From Megalonaias nervosa (taxonomy: Eukaryota; Mollusca; Bivalvia; Unionida; Unionidae), in the NCBI GenBank assembly GCA_016617855.1, contig JAECUM010001810.1, positions 1-64,000 of the forward strand: a DNA stretch of 64,000 nt, written 5' to 3'. Position numbers and translations under genes: made by a program. Positions within the stretch are counted from its first letter, which is position 1; each line of letters begins with the position of its first letter. Shown here piece by piece: positions 22,548 to 33,589 of the stretch. A model generated the notes under the pieces. That model searched no databases and was not told the origin of the DNA. It worked only from the letters and a program-made list of their open reading frames with translations.

Positions 22548-22798
22548 CGGAGGTAGCCTAGTAGTCTAAAGCACTCACCTTTACTGACCACTGCAATCTT
22601 ACCTCTGTTCATGTGTGTTTGAGTCTTGGGCTAGGCCAATGTAGGTATGTGAGAAAGCTTGCCATTGGCTACCTGTGGATTGGTGTTTTTACCAGGGTTT
22701 CCCAGGTTCTTCCTCCACCAAATATATTGGCTGCCATGTATAGCCTGTCATGTGCTGAAAAATGGATTTAAAACCCACAATAACAACAACAATTTCTA
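22548..22798 (+). mobile_element. tRNA-derived SINE, second type
   Basis: A-box-like 'tagcctagtagtctaaag' at 22554-22571 and B-box-like 'tgtttgagtcttg' at 22616-22628 mark a tRNA-like head. The body includes 'ggtttcccaggttcttcctcc', then 'atggatttaaaaccca' and a simple 'ataacaacaacaa' tail. The head with 'ggaggtagcctag' and the 'taaaaccca' end resemble SINEs of molluscs as I remember them. Confidence 0.7.
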
Positions 22799-23386
22799 AC
22801 TGTGCTAGGTAATTACTTTCCAAGATTAAAGGTGGGGTACAATTCACACTGTACTGGATCCCAACTTTAATTTTAAACATTTGAGATGATTTGCCATTAA
22901 TGTGATAACTGAGATATGATTTACTGGAAATCATGTACACATCAGTCTTATTACCTTGTTAAGTAATCATATGACTGGTCATTTTAATGTACAACCGATG
23001 CACAGCAGAAAGCAAGAAAATTTTGTTGAATTAAGAGATAATTATTCTTACTGGTCAAAATAAATCCATAATTCAGAGCTTTTATGGGTTTATATATTGT
23101 AATTTTCTTTTTAATAAAACAGATGGGTGGGTTCATGATTTTTTATAGCCTGCTTTTTTCATATGGCAAAACTGATTTCACCATTACAACATTGATGTCG
23201 TACACAGTGTGGTTTACATTATAGCACAGTGTATAGGTGAGACATTTTGATTATTTGTAGCATTTCTGAGCATCATTGGTCTCATCTATAATCATCTCAC
23301 CAGAGTGGTAGCAATGTGTGATGTGGCTTGTTTACAGCTAAATAGTACTATTATCAAGTTCATTCTACTTCTTTTTCTCCTAACAG
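22799..23386. other. Intronic stretch before exon 23387
   Basis: No coding or repeat content is recognised. The last 20 nt form a good polypyrimidine tract ('cttctttttctcctaacag'). Confidence 0.5.
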
Positions 23387-23537
23387 GTGAAGCAGTTAGA
23401 GGAGTCTGGAGAGGAATGTGCCGTTTTGACAGCCAACATTACCAGTGGTACTGTGGGATTCCTGGGTTCATTCAAGGGGGAGGGATTTCTCCATCGACAA
23501 GAGAACATTCAGTCTCAGTTTCTCTCATACTGCCAAG
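23387..23537 (+). CDS. Zinc-finger gene, internal coding exon (50 codons + 1 nt)
   Basis: Acceptor 'ctttttctcctaacag' and donor 'gtaact' bracket 151 nt. It begins VKQLEESGEECAVLTAN in phase 0, matching the preceding exon's end, and ends SQFLSYCQ plus one base (phase 1). The exon at 50299 starts with the two bases that complete a Gly codon. Gly/Phe-rich TVGFLGSFKGEGFLHRQEN looks like a compact folded segment; I do not recognise the family. Its conservation of frame through both junctions is the main evidence. The downstream intron is about 26.8 kb and holds most of the transposons in the window. Confidence 0.8.
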
Positions 23538-23598
23538 GTAACTTTTTTGTCTCTCATTCGTTTTTCTATGAGCATGCAGAGAAGACGGCAACTGACAG

Positions 23599-23690
23599 TG
23601 TTGTCAGTAGCCCTACTGCATATTGAATTCATTGTTGTCAATAGCCCTACAGCATAATTACGCCAGTGTTGTCAATAGCCCTACTTCATA
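23599..23690. repeat. Short tandem repeat just after exon
   Basis: Three imperfect units containing 'gttgtcaatagccctac' at a spacing of about 33-36 bp, starting about 60 bp after the donor. Confidence 0.75.
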
Positions 23691-24038
23691 ATGATGACAG
23701 TGATATATCGTAAAGGATGTAAGTCTTTTGATTAAAAAATAATGAATAATTTTTTGTGGCCCAAGATTTGTATGCACATACAAATACACTCTTTTTCAGT
23801 GTTCCAACATGTACAGAAAAAAAAGCATTGAGATGTAAGGCAAAAAAATGTGTTTCCTGTATGCCGACCATCCCTGTTTTTCGTTACCAACCCAAGCACT
23901 TTTCTCCCAGGGTAAAAAGAAAATAAATTTAAAAAATTCCAGAAATTGATCTATGCATCAAATTGAGCAGGTTTTGCCCAGTTCTTGAAGTGCTTAGTAC
24001 AGTATCTTGAAGTGCTTAGTACTTTACCTATGCTAGTC

Positions 24039-24040
<2 letters not shown>

Positions 24041-24103
<63 letters not shown>

Positions 24104-24110
24104 ACACACA
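24041..24110. repeat. (TA)n-(CA)n microsatellite
   Basis: About 26 TA repeats followed by interrupted CA repeats, directly abutting the inverted-repeat element at 24112. Confidence 0.95.
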
Positions 24111-24111
24111 T

Positions 24112-25614
24112 CTCTCCCTCAATAACTCATGCACATTGGGGTCCAAAAACACAGACCACACTATAAGTGAGGGCACGAGTTACCGAGGGACCTAAAAAAA
24201 ACCCTGCTAAACATCCAGAAAACCACGGGGTTAGGGGGTGGGACAGCTGGGCTGTTTAATGGCTGAGTCCTTGTTTTATAGTCGAGTCGAGAAAAATGTC
24301 AATAAGGTGCTTTTTCTGATGAAATTGTTTGTTATTCTCTATAAGTTACATTTATTTTCAAAATGTCCAACATTTGAAAGATCGATAACATGATTTCAGC
24401 TGGTTTCAACAACCAAACATGGTACATGAAAACATTCGTGTATTACATCACTTGTTTTTGTTTTGTTGATTAGTCTCCTTCCCGGAGTGATGTCTAATAG
24501 TATTTTGCAAAACTAAGAGTCTACAAAGCAAGGAACCAGAATAACTGTTGATAATGCTACCAAACAAGATTCTTTTTTATCAAAAACACACAACATGTAT
24601 TTTGTGAGACAATAGTCTGCATTGAAACTCAATTTTTGTACTTTTCAATTAGTAAAATATTCATGCTGTGATTTCATTGCAGGTAATAGTAAAACTTCTT
24701 ATCATCCTTTCAGATATCTCTACGTGCAAATTCAGGAATTCTCTGAAACTTGTTTTCCCACAATGGTCCATATCTATGAAACAGAGCTCATTATTTTATG
24801 AAGTACTCATTTCGCTTGGTTGCCTTGTTATCTTTAATCACAGTTATGATTTAGTAGGTTAATTAGATTTTGTATATAATAAAATTTATAACAGTGTTCG
24901 ATTGATCAACTGAAATGAGTTACCCGACATACGACCGGGGCCACTGGTGTTCTTAAGCATGTAGGATTTGTATGCCTTTTAACTTTTTTTATTCCACCTC
25001 CTTTATTTGATTCAAAAGATGTAATGAACGTGATAATAGAAAAGGAGGCCTGCTTTTTATTTAGTGTAACAATACAACAAATGCTTCCACTAGTTTGATA
25101 TCAAAACACGGTGGGCACTTAATTAGGTTCTCAGAGAAACACTCACAGACATAGCTGTTACAGTTGATTGACACATTTTACATTTTATTATAAGAGGACA
25201 CATTGCATTTATGATGATTACACTTAAAAGAAACTAAAACACAAATTTCAATTGAAAAAAAATAATTTAATTGGTATTTATTTATTAAAGTACTGCCTCC
25301 ACTAGGCGTGACATTTTCATTGATCAAAATGTCCTTGAATATTGTTGAGGTGTGCTAAGAATGTCGTTTGAAAAGAAAATGATGTGACTTCTTATTAAAA
25401 GTTGATATTTCATAATGTTGATTAAAATTCCCGTTTTTGACGATAAAACGAGCGATATATCAAAGTTTCTGTTACCAATTTTGATGGCGATTTTCTTCAA
25501 GTTCAACAAATAGAGATCATTTTTTTGCATTTTCTGGTTTAAAAAATGGGATCCAGCCTAACCCCATGTTATAAGCAGGTTCACAAGTTATCAGGGCACG
25601 AGTTATCGAGGGAG
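24112..25614 (+). mobile_element. Non-autonomous inverted-repeat element, tandem copy 1 (1.50 kb)
   Basis: The left end (ctctccctcaataactca) and right end (gttatcgagggag) are inverted versions of a 'CTCCCTCGATAACTCG' terminus. The inner subterminal parts also share 'ggatcc' and 'tataagcgag'-like words in inverted order. The whole 1.5 kb aligns in the same direction with 25679-27210. No transposase frame is seen. TA-rich flanks and the terminal style suggest a Tc1/mariner-pogo type MITE, but the superfamily is inference. Confidence 0.75.
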
Positions 25615-25618
25615 TGGC

Positions 25619-25678
<60 letters not shown>
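25615..25678. repeat. (GT)n-(TA)n microsatellite between tandem elements
   Basis: About 10 GT followed by about 19 TA repeats, with short CA on the other side. It joins the right end of copy 1 to the left end of copy 2. Confidence 0.95.
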
Positions 25679-27210
25679 CTCTCCCTCGATAACTCGTGCA
25701 CAATGGGATCCACAAACATAGACCGCACTATAAGCGAGGGTGCGAGTTACTGAGGAACCTCCAAAAGTTGAAAAAATCCGCTTAGACATCAAGAAAACAG
25801 CAGAGGGGGGGAGTCGGGTTAGGGAACTGGGCCGTTTAATGACTGAATGCTCATTTTACAATCACATCGATAATAATTTTTTAATAACGCGGTTTTTCTA
25901 ATGATGTTCGTTATTCTGTTTAAATAACATTTATTTTCAAAATGCCCAGCATGTGAAAGATCGTCCCAACTGTACGCGAAAACATCCGTGTATTACGTCA
26001 CTGCTTTTTGTTTTCTTGATGAGTCTGGTTCCAGGAATGGTATTTTATAGTATCCTGCCAAATCTGAAGTCAAGAGAGCGGGGGAACTAGACTAACTGTC
26101 GATACACCGCCAAACAAAATTCCTTTTTTTCAAAAACAATCGAAATTTATTTTGCGAGACAATCATCTACGTTGAATCTCAATTTTTGTATTGTTCAATT
26201 AGTACACAATTGATGTTATGATTTCATTGGAAGTAATAATGAAGCTTCTTATCATCCTTGGGGATATCTCTAAGTGCCAGTTCAAGAATTCTCTGAAACT
26301 CGCTTGCCCACAGTGGTCTGTATCTGTGAAACCAAGCGCTTTATTTTACAAAGTATTCATTTCACTTGCTTGCCTTGCTATCTTTAATCACAGTTACCAA
26401 TGAGTCGGTTAATTTAAGGTAGTTTATGGTACATACACAATAACATTTATAACACTGATTGATCAAATGAAGTGAGTTCACCCGACATACGACCGGGGCC
26501 ACTAGATTTTGAGTTTGTAGGATTTTCGTGCCTTTTAACTTTTCTTTTATTCCAGGTCCTTTATTTGATTCAAAAGACATAGTTAACATGATAATGCAAA
26601 GGAGGCCAGCTTTTAATTCAGAGCAACAATACAACAAATACTTCCGCAAGTCAGTTATCAAAACACGGTCAGCACCTAATTAGGTTCTCAGAGAAACGCT
26701 CGCGGACATAGCTGTTACAATAGATTGACACATTTTATGTTTAATTACAAGAGGACACATTGCATTTATGATGATTACACTTTAAAGGAACTAAAAGATA
26801 GAACTAGAACATAAATTTCAATTGATAAAAAAATTATTTAATTTGTATGTATTTTTTAAAGTACTGCCTCCACTCGGCGTAAGTGACATTTTCATTGATC
26901 AAAATTTCCTTACATGTCGTTGATTGTGGTGTACGACCATTTGGAAAGAAAATGTAAAAAATTGTATGACTTATTTTTAAATTTGATGTTTCATAATGTT
27001 GATTAAAATTTCAGGTCCTATCTTCTGTTTTTGACAATAAAACGAGCAATATATCAAAGTTTCTGTTACTAATTTTGATTGCGATTTCCTTCAAGTTCAG
27101 TAAATAGGGATCAATTTTTGGGGTATTTTCTGGTTTAAAAATGGGATCCACGCCTGACCTTGCGTTATAAGCGGGTTCGCGAGTTATCAGGGCGCGAGTT
27201 ATCGAGGGAG
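25679..27210 (+). mobile_element. Non-autonomous inverted-repeat element, tandem copy 2 (1.53 kb)
   Basis: Starts ctctccctcgataactcg and ends agttatcgagggag. It is closer to an intact terminus than copy 1, and copy 1 has several small deletions relative to it. Shared internal blocks include 'cccgacatacgaccggggcca', 'gactgcctccact'-like words ('gtactgcctccact') and 'gaggacacattgcatttatg'. No protein is encoded. Confidence 0.75.
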
Positions 27211-27212
27211 TG

Positions 27213-27250
<38 letters not shown>

Positions 27251-27251
27251 T
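27211..27251. repeat. (GT)n-(TA)n microsatellite
   Basis: GT then AT repeats directly after the right end of copy 2, mirroring the left flank of copy 1. Confidence 0.9.
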
Positions 27252-28145
27252 TATATTTATTTTTTTCTTAACTACCTACCTACCTTAATTTTAAAACCAG
27301 TGCAGTAGAAAACCTGCATATTATTTTTTTGCCTAATTAACAAGATTGCCACATTTTATTCAAGAAGTAACCAGCTCTTGTTCAATTATTAAGACATTAA
27401 ATTGTTATACACTGCTGTGGTTGTTTTTGTATCGTGATTTTATGTGCATATTTTCTAATTTTTCTGATTTTTCCCAGGTATACTCTTCTACGTGTTTACC
27501 TTTGCTGCTTCCCCCCTCCCCCAAAGTCATTACATGGCACATTATAAACAATGCTAATGCACATATCTGGATGTTTATTTTTTATTCATCACAAGGTAAC
27601 CACAAGACAGTCAAAAGTGTACTAACATCTGGTTTAAATGGTGTTTTTCCTGCATTTTAGCAATGTAAATCTAAATTTAACTCACCAGTTACACATAGAG
27701 GGTGTTTCCCCAAGTCACATCCAAAATGGCACTGTTGATCAATGATAACATCCCAGTTAGATGGAAATATTAGAGCCTTTTCAGCATAAATTATGATACG
27801 TGTATGATGTTGAAGGATGAGTATCATTTCATAATGTCATTATCTCAATTCTTTTTAAAAGTACATTTCTATAAAAGCACAGCAAATATGGCAGGTCTTC
27901 TTCATTGTTATGTAGAATGGTGTTTAAAGGTGTTTAAAATATTAAATCTGCCATAATTGTGGAACCTATTAAGTTAATTGACAAAATTAAGAATGATTGT
28001 ATTGTTTATTTCTTCCAGTCTTATGAATATGTAAATTTTCAGTTCAGTCATACCAACAGATGATTCCAGAAGTGAAATTCTGCATTTACATAGGGAATTT
28101 CATGATTTAGTTGTGGTTCTTTGTCCTCTTTTAATTTGATTTGAT
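27252..28145. other. Intronic stretch
   Basis: AT-rich, with no exon. Open frame 27346-27660 has no recognisable domain. Confidence 0.4.
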
Positions 28146-28830
28146 TTGTCTGATAGTAAAAAGAGCTTTTCGGAGTTGAGTTCCAGTGAAATACCAGATT
28201 TAAGTAATGATGTTATTTCTAACAGTGGATTTGATGTTTTTGTCCAACAATGAATTTTATGTTTTGTCATCAGTTACATGTATCAACATTGAAATTTCCT
28301 GAGATTCCAGTGACACTGATGATGATCAGCGATATTAGTTGGCAGATGTGCTTGATAAAGGCATTAATCCATTTATTCGACTGTCAGGACTGTCATATAA
28401 TTTGCCAGAAACAGCATCAGAACTAAAATACATGTAATTCCATTTGTATCTTCTAGCTGGCACATGTTGAAAATATTGTAATTGAACCAAATTTGCAGCT
28501 GAAAAACAGGAGGAGGATGAAGTTTGTGATTTCAGACTCGAAAGACAAAAGTATGCCTGAGATGTCTGCCTTTCATGGCATGATGATTTTTGTGAGCACA
28601 ATACAGGCCTCTGACTATAATTTTTATTGGTTGAATGATAGGCTTCTTTCAGACCAAGGGATTAAACATGTAATGCCATGAAAACAGTTTGAAAACTAAT
28701 CCGGCACTTTCACCTAAATGATGACACCCCAGATTTCTCTGCAGATCATTCTGATCATGATCAGCGTCACATAATATGTCCTGTACAAGAAGTTCTGGCC
28801 AACATCAAGAAGACAACTTGACCAAATCAA
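28146..28830 (+). pseudogene. piggyBac-like transposase remnant
   Basis: Fragments of a piggyBac-family transposase (cut-and-paste, TTAA-targeting). An acidic Ser-rich N-terminal part (SFSELSSSEIPDLS near 28165-28210) is followed by 28493-28681 with MSAFHGMMIFVSTIQ and FYWLNDRLLSDQGIKHVMP. After a frame change, KLIRHFHLNDDTPDF and PVQEVL lie at about 28692-28800. These fit the start of the DDE_Tnp_1_7 domain ('YW..DPLL....i..vMprdRF..ilr.lHlnD'). Stops, the frameshift and the lack of the catalytic Asp region show it is dead and 3'-truncated. Confidence 0.65.
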
Positions 28831-29640
28831 ACAACATCAGATACCCTCTGACTACACTCAACCATGTCCACCCTGTCCTGTCTCTCTATACTTAAGAAAA
28901 CTGGATGAAAATCTAAAATCTTGTAAAAGCTATAATTATTGTTTTTTAGTATAGCAAACAAAACTAAAACTTGCACCATAAGAAAAAAATACATACCTTT
29001 TCATAGCATAAAATAGATACATTCTCATTACTTGATCCAGTTGAAAATCCAGAACTGTAATTTCAAATTAATTAAATCATCATTCTAGAAGATATGAGAT
29101 GACTAACTCATGTGGCTTGAAATCCCATTCTGATTAAGTGCTAATATTTTTATCACATACCTGCCATATTCCCAGACAGTGTTGGGTGATTTTAAGACTC
29201 GAAAAAGTTTTGAGGTCTGAAGGAGGGGTCAGTGCAAGTGACATAAAAAATTATGTCATCCAACTGAGAATAAGTTAACATTTCATATAAGCTTATAGAA
29301 AATGATTGGAAATTAAATTTTGAATAAAAGAAAATAACTTGTCTGTCTTCTTCAAAGCATTTAATGCAAAGAAAACAAATAGCTGGTACACTTACTATTG
29401 TCAGATATCATCACCATACACATACACATACGTGCAAACACTCACATAATAAAAACCACACTGACATTAAATAAAACCATACATCAAGTTTCTGTCTTAA
29501 AAATTCATTAGGTGGCAAAATATATGATTAATTAGATGCAGTCTTTGCTGCTCTCATTAGTTCATTAGTGGGTTTAAAGGTAATGCAAGTTCATAAATGT
29601 TCATGATTGCACTTACTAGAGACTAGATGGCATATGTTGT
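28831..29640. other. Intronic stretch
   Basis: No coding content. The last part may contain decayed RT-side sequence of the adjacent Gypsy-class element, but I cannot confirm it. Confidence 0.35.
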
Positions 29641-29655
29641 TCAAACTTCCTTACA

Positions 29656-30576
29656 GAATTTTCTGAGCAGTTTCATTCCTTTCTTGTTGTTGCAAATGTA
29701 AAAGTTTCGGGTCCAGATTATTCATAATTTCCAAATTCCGAAGATTTCTTGCTCCAAAATCAGTAGAGTCTGATTGAATTTCTTCACTTACATCCTCAGT
29801 GAGTGGGACAGGTACAACTAAATTAATTGCATGATTACCAGGCCATCTCTCTCAATATACTGGTACTCCATTAATTTATTTAGATCAGAGTACTAAATAT
29901 TATAATTTAACTCATTCATTTTCTTCTTAACTTTGTAAGGGCCGTAAAATCTAATTTGAAGAAAATTTTGAAGAATGAGCAAGAGAGAAAGAACTCTGTT
30001 ACAAGACTCAAATCTTCTCACAAGTAAAGTTCTGTGAAACCATAATTTCACTTTTGACTTGAATTGCTGGATGCCAAATTCAAGCATAACTAGCTGGAAA
30101 ATTCCAGATGTAACATTTGACCCTTTATCCGATTGGACAAATTTGGGAAGGCCAAATTGAGTAAAAAACTTTATCAAAACTTTTACTATGGTTTTGGTTT
30201 TAATATTCCTCAAAGGAATTGTCTCTGGGAATCTTGCTGATGCACATATAATGGTCAACAAGTATTGGTTGCCTGACTTGGTCTTAGGTAAGGGACCAAC
30301 ACAATCTACCATTATTCTGCTAAATGGTTCGTCAAATGCAGGAATAGGTTGCAGATGAGCCTTTGGTATCTTCTGATTGGGTTTTCCTACTATTTGACAA
30401 GTATGACAAGATCTACAGTATTTACAAACATCACTTTTAATTTTTGGCCAATAGAAGTGATTCAAGATCTTGTGATAAGTCTTATTAATCCCTAACTGAC
30501 CAGCCAGAGGAGTTTCGTGGGCCAGACTAAGTATTTCCTGTCTGTAAGATTTTGGAACTACAATCTGATAGTTCAC
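29656..30576 (-). pseudogene. Integrase of copy B, with C-terminal deletion
   Basis: The integrase inserts the element's DNA into the genome. The N-terminal H2C2 zinc domain has H20 and the pair C57/C60 (SCHTC), but the usual second His is Gln27 (AGQLG). The catalytic core shows D91 (MVDCVGPLP) and D150 (QSDKGSN). The expected Glu about 35 residues later is gone: after QQFKSKV the sequence jumps to LWFHRTLL and then to the C-terminal FYGPYKVKKKMNELNY, so a stretch of the core was deleted. Downstream of the stop at 29893 another frame still reads LTEDVSEEIQSDST and NLEIMNNLDPKLLHL. It lies immediately after the protease and its linker, not after an RT. Confidence 0.85.
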
Positions 30577-30586
30577 TGACCATTCA

Positions 30587-30985
30587 TCACCAGCAGGTAC
30601 CTCGGGAGGTCTCCCATTTTCTCATAAGAATTCCATTTTTAATGAAGTAACAGACTGGTACTTCACTGGCTTCAGTTTCATTAATGGCCCTCTGAAACAA
30701 ACAGATCTCAGGATCTTTTTCCTGTTTGACAACAAGTGATTGTCGTTTGTCACCCTGATTAGAAAAAAGAGAATGAGTAGTTAAAAGAGGATCACTGTGA
30801 TCAGTACCTTTTGATTGAACCAAATAAGGAGTGAAAGTGACCTCTCAAAAGCCTGACCAATACATGTATCAACTAAAGGAATATTTTCCTTATCAGAATC
30901 ATTCTCAAGAGCTTTCTTTGTCACAGCTCAAGTAACTGCACAAGCTGGGCATAAATCAGGGAATTCTTTTTCAGTAGGATCAACT
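30587..30985 (-). pseudogene. Protease-integrase linker region of copy B
   Basis: Joins the protease to the integrase on the minus strand in two or more frames. It includes EKEFPDLCPACAV at about 30970-30930, ENDSDKENIPLVD, and then VKQEKDPEICLFQRA and PVCYFIKNGILMRKWE (30823-30587). The last motif precedes the integrase zinc domain in this family. There is no room for an RT here, which is direct evidence for the domain order. Confidence 0.75.
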
Positions 30986-30987
30986 TT

Positions 30988-31311
30988 CTAATCCAAAGAA
31001 GGTTTGTCAGTTACAAGTGGATTAACCACAACCTTGTCTCCAGTTAGGTCGTTGCCTAGTAACAAATGAATGCCCTCAACAGGTAAAGAAGGCACTATTC
31101 CGACTGTCACGGGTCCTGAAACTAAGTCTGATGACAAATTTACACAATGGAGAGGAACATTAACAAAGACGCACTCTACTCCCTGAATGAGAACACTCTT
31201 ATTAGAAGAAGACTTCTCCGAAAAAGGTAAAGTACCTGGTAATAAAAGACTCTGAGAAGCTCCTGTATCCCTTAAAATTTTAATAGGGATAGGATTGGCC
31301 AAATCACCCAA
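30988..31311 (-). pseudogene. Retropepsin-like aspartic protease of copy B
   Basis: Gag-Pol processing protease. The catalytic motif is DTGA (ILRDTGASQSLL, residues about 13-24 of this frame). The flap/C-terminal part includes LLLGNDLTGDKVVVNP, matching the 'lLGnDl' element near the protease C-terminus in these retroelements. A stop separates it from gag. In the linker, an internal stop interrupts CPACAVT, so the polyprotein is no longer continuous. Confidence 0.8.
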
Positions 31312-31326
31312 GAGTGATATAGAACC

Positions 31327-32050
31327 CTACGACATAAATGGTTCATAATTCTCCATAATAAAATCAGACTGGGGTTTATTAGATGCAACAAATGTATTGC
31401 TTTCAATACATGACCATGACCTTGACCTCTTAGAAATGAGAGCATTTGGCATAGGTCTATCTTGATTCTGATGCTTATATTTCAGTTTGAAGCAGTCAGA
31501 AATAATGTGTCCTTTTTTCTTGCAATAGGTACATGTAGGAAGAGACAAGGATTTTGAATCAAGCTTATCAGAAGCTTGATTTTTAAAAGTTGTGCCAGAT
31601 TGAGTTTTAGAAGGAGTCATATTAGGCTGAAATACCTTTTTACCAGTAGACTGCTGAGTGAAAGACTTGCTTACAACAGGAACTTTATGAGTTAAGGAAT
31701 ACTCATCAGCAGCACGAGCAGCATTTTCCAAGGTTTCGCTCTTATGCTCATCAAGATAAGTCTTAATGTCACTATGGACACAGTTCTTGAACTCTTCAAA
31801 TAATACAATTTGTTTGAGACTTTCATAATCTTGTTCAACTTTCTTGGCTAAGCACCATCTATCAAATAACTGCTCTTTTTCTCTTGCAAATTCGACATAA
31901 GTTTGTCCAGCTTCTTTTTTATAGTTCCTAAATTTTTGCCGATAAGCTCCAGGGACCAACTCATAACCCTTTAAGATGCATTCCTTAACCAGATCGTAGT
32001 CAGCACTTTGATCAACTGACAGTGAATGGTAAATATCACTAGCGTTTAAG
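31327..32050 (-). pseudogene. Gag C-terminal half of copy B (capsid and zinc knuckle)
   Basis: Contains KEQLFDRWCLAKKV, a helical capsid-like domain, and a CCHC zinc knuckle (CTYCKKKGHIISDC: C-x2-C-x4-H-x4-C) that binds RNA. The long frame 31959-31327 is intact. Towards 32050 another frame carries YHSLS and DQSADYDLVKECIL, which would be continuous with the upstream gag piece at 33590 but for the inserted element. Confidence 0.85.
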
Positions 32051-33586
32051 CAGGGGTCACGCTACCAGGCGAAGTGGGTGACTATGTTGTCTAAAAAATG
32101 TAAACTCCGCCTTCTTCTGTTAGGAAAGCGAAAACAACTTCGAGCTGTGATTTTTTTTTTCGAGGTACATTTTTGAGATACCTTTTGAGATGCCCCCTCG
32201 TCTTAGGCCGGTTTATTCAAGTATTGTGTTGTAGCGAAAGGTGTTCTTCAAGCCATCAGTAGCTAGGCCTTGTTTTGATATCAATTACGCTGACAAACTC
32301 TTGCACATTCACAGGCATGTGTTTTGATCGCTGATTGACCATTAACCATTTCCCGAGTTGACAACTAGGCCTGTATCACTACCCGATTTACGCATGTTAT
32401 CCTTCAATGAGAAAAACATACAGGCTTGTGTTTCGAAACTTTAACAATAATATGTATATAGCAGTTTGTGTTTTAAGAATAAAATTGGTGATCTGTATAT
32501 TTTAATTACCTCTTGTACACTATTTCGTCATAAAATTAGTTTGAAACTGTAAGTGTACCAGTAACCGGGAAAAAATGGCGGACATGGCTATGTCTGGGAA
32601 GTACCAGTTTATTAGATTGTTTTTGTAAATCATCGAGTAAATATACAATTCATAGAAAGCAAAGCCTAGGTATTATGTTATTTAGCCTTAGATTTGACTT
32701 TAAAATGCAATTATATAGGTCAGAAACGTATGAGACAATGCTATGTTGTGGAATTCGCGAGAAGTGTTGTAAGGTAAAGTTGTTTTCTGACTTGACTCAT
32801 ATTTGTGAAAATATGGAAAAAAGCTGCGAAGCAGATAATATTTAATCAGTGCCTAAAATTAATACAAGTATGTAGACAAATAAATAAACCATAAATTTGC
32901 AATCCTATCATGGACTGTTGTAGTAAAGTAGATTGAGTGATTACATTACAAAAACCCCTCCTTCTAAAAATAGATAAACTCACGTCTGTGTTAATTCGGT
33001 TGCAAAGAAGGGTTTAGTTCATATATCGACTATAAATGAGCCATGTCTGTAATTGTACGCATTTTAGTATGTTATGTATGAATAGTTACGGTAATGTTTT
33101 ATCCGCAACAAAGAAATGAGGTCACGTGTGTATTTGCCCTCGTGTACATGGTACAGGGGTTGTGTCAAACGCATTTAGAAATTTTTGAAAGTGCCATTAT
33201 TGTGAACTTTTAAAAAGTATAGAAAAAAATAATACAAAAATATATTTTAAAAAATTGATAAAGGGTAGTTGATTAAGCATTTTAGTTACTCAGTTAAATT
33301 TTGGTACAATGCAGTTCTGTTATTCTCTTTTAGAGTAGTATGGCCAAAATAACTAAGAAAATTTTCTACTAGAAAATAAAGTATTGCTTAGATCCAATGT
33401 AAAATGCAAATATGAATACTGGGAAATAGAGGGCATAATTTAAATAAGAGAACACACATTATATATATATATATTTTGTGTTTCTTGCTTCGCGTCTACT
33501 TCTCCCTGTAGAGTTCTCACTTCTCCCTGTTCTGTCCAAAAGGAGAAGTCACTTCTCCCTAAAATTCAAGTCTAACTTGACCCCTG
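32051..33586. mobile_element. hAT-type non-autonomous insertion inside gag (1,536 bp)
   Basis: Ends are inverted repeats: CAGGGGTCA at 32051 and TGACCCCTG ending at 33586. Flanking 8-mers on the plus strand are gcgtttaa/cgtttaag on the left and gccttacc on the right, a diverged 8-bp duplication, and the gag frame resumes exactly beyond it. CAGGG-type termini and 8-bp duplications are typical of hAT transposons. No transposase is present. A copy of its left 430 bp is at 11103. The right end has repeated 'cacttctccct' words. Confidence 0.8.
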
Positions 33587-33589
33587 GCC

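Noticed and set aside
23387..23657. Longer frames through the exon at 23387
   Set aside because: They read through the clear donor at 23538 and use other frames; only the phase-0 frame joins both neighbouring exons.
29893..30576. Domesticated integrase gene
   Set aside because: The catalytic Glu region is deleted, the second zinc His is replaced, and it is flanked by matching gag and protease relics of one element.
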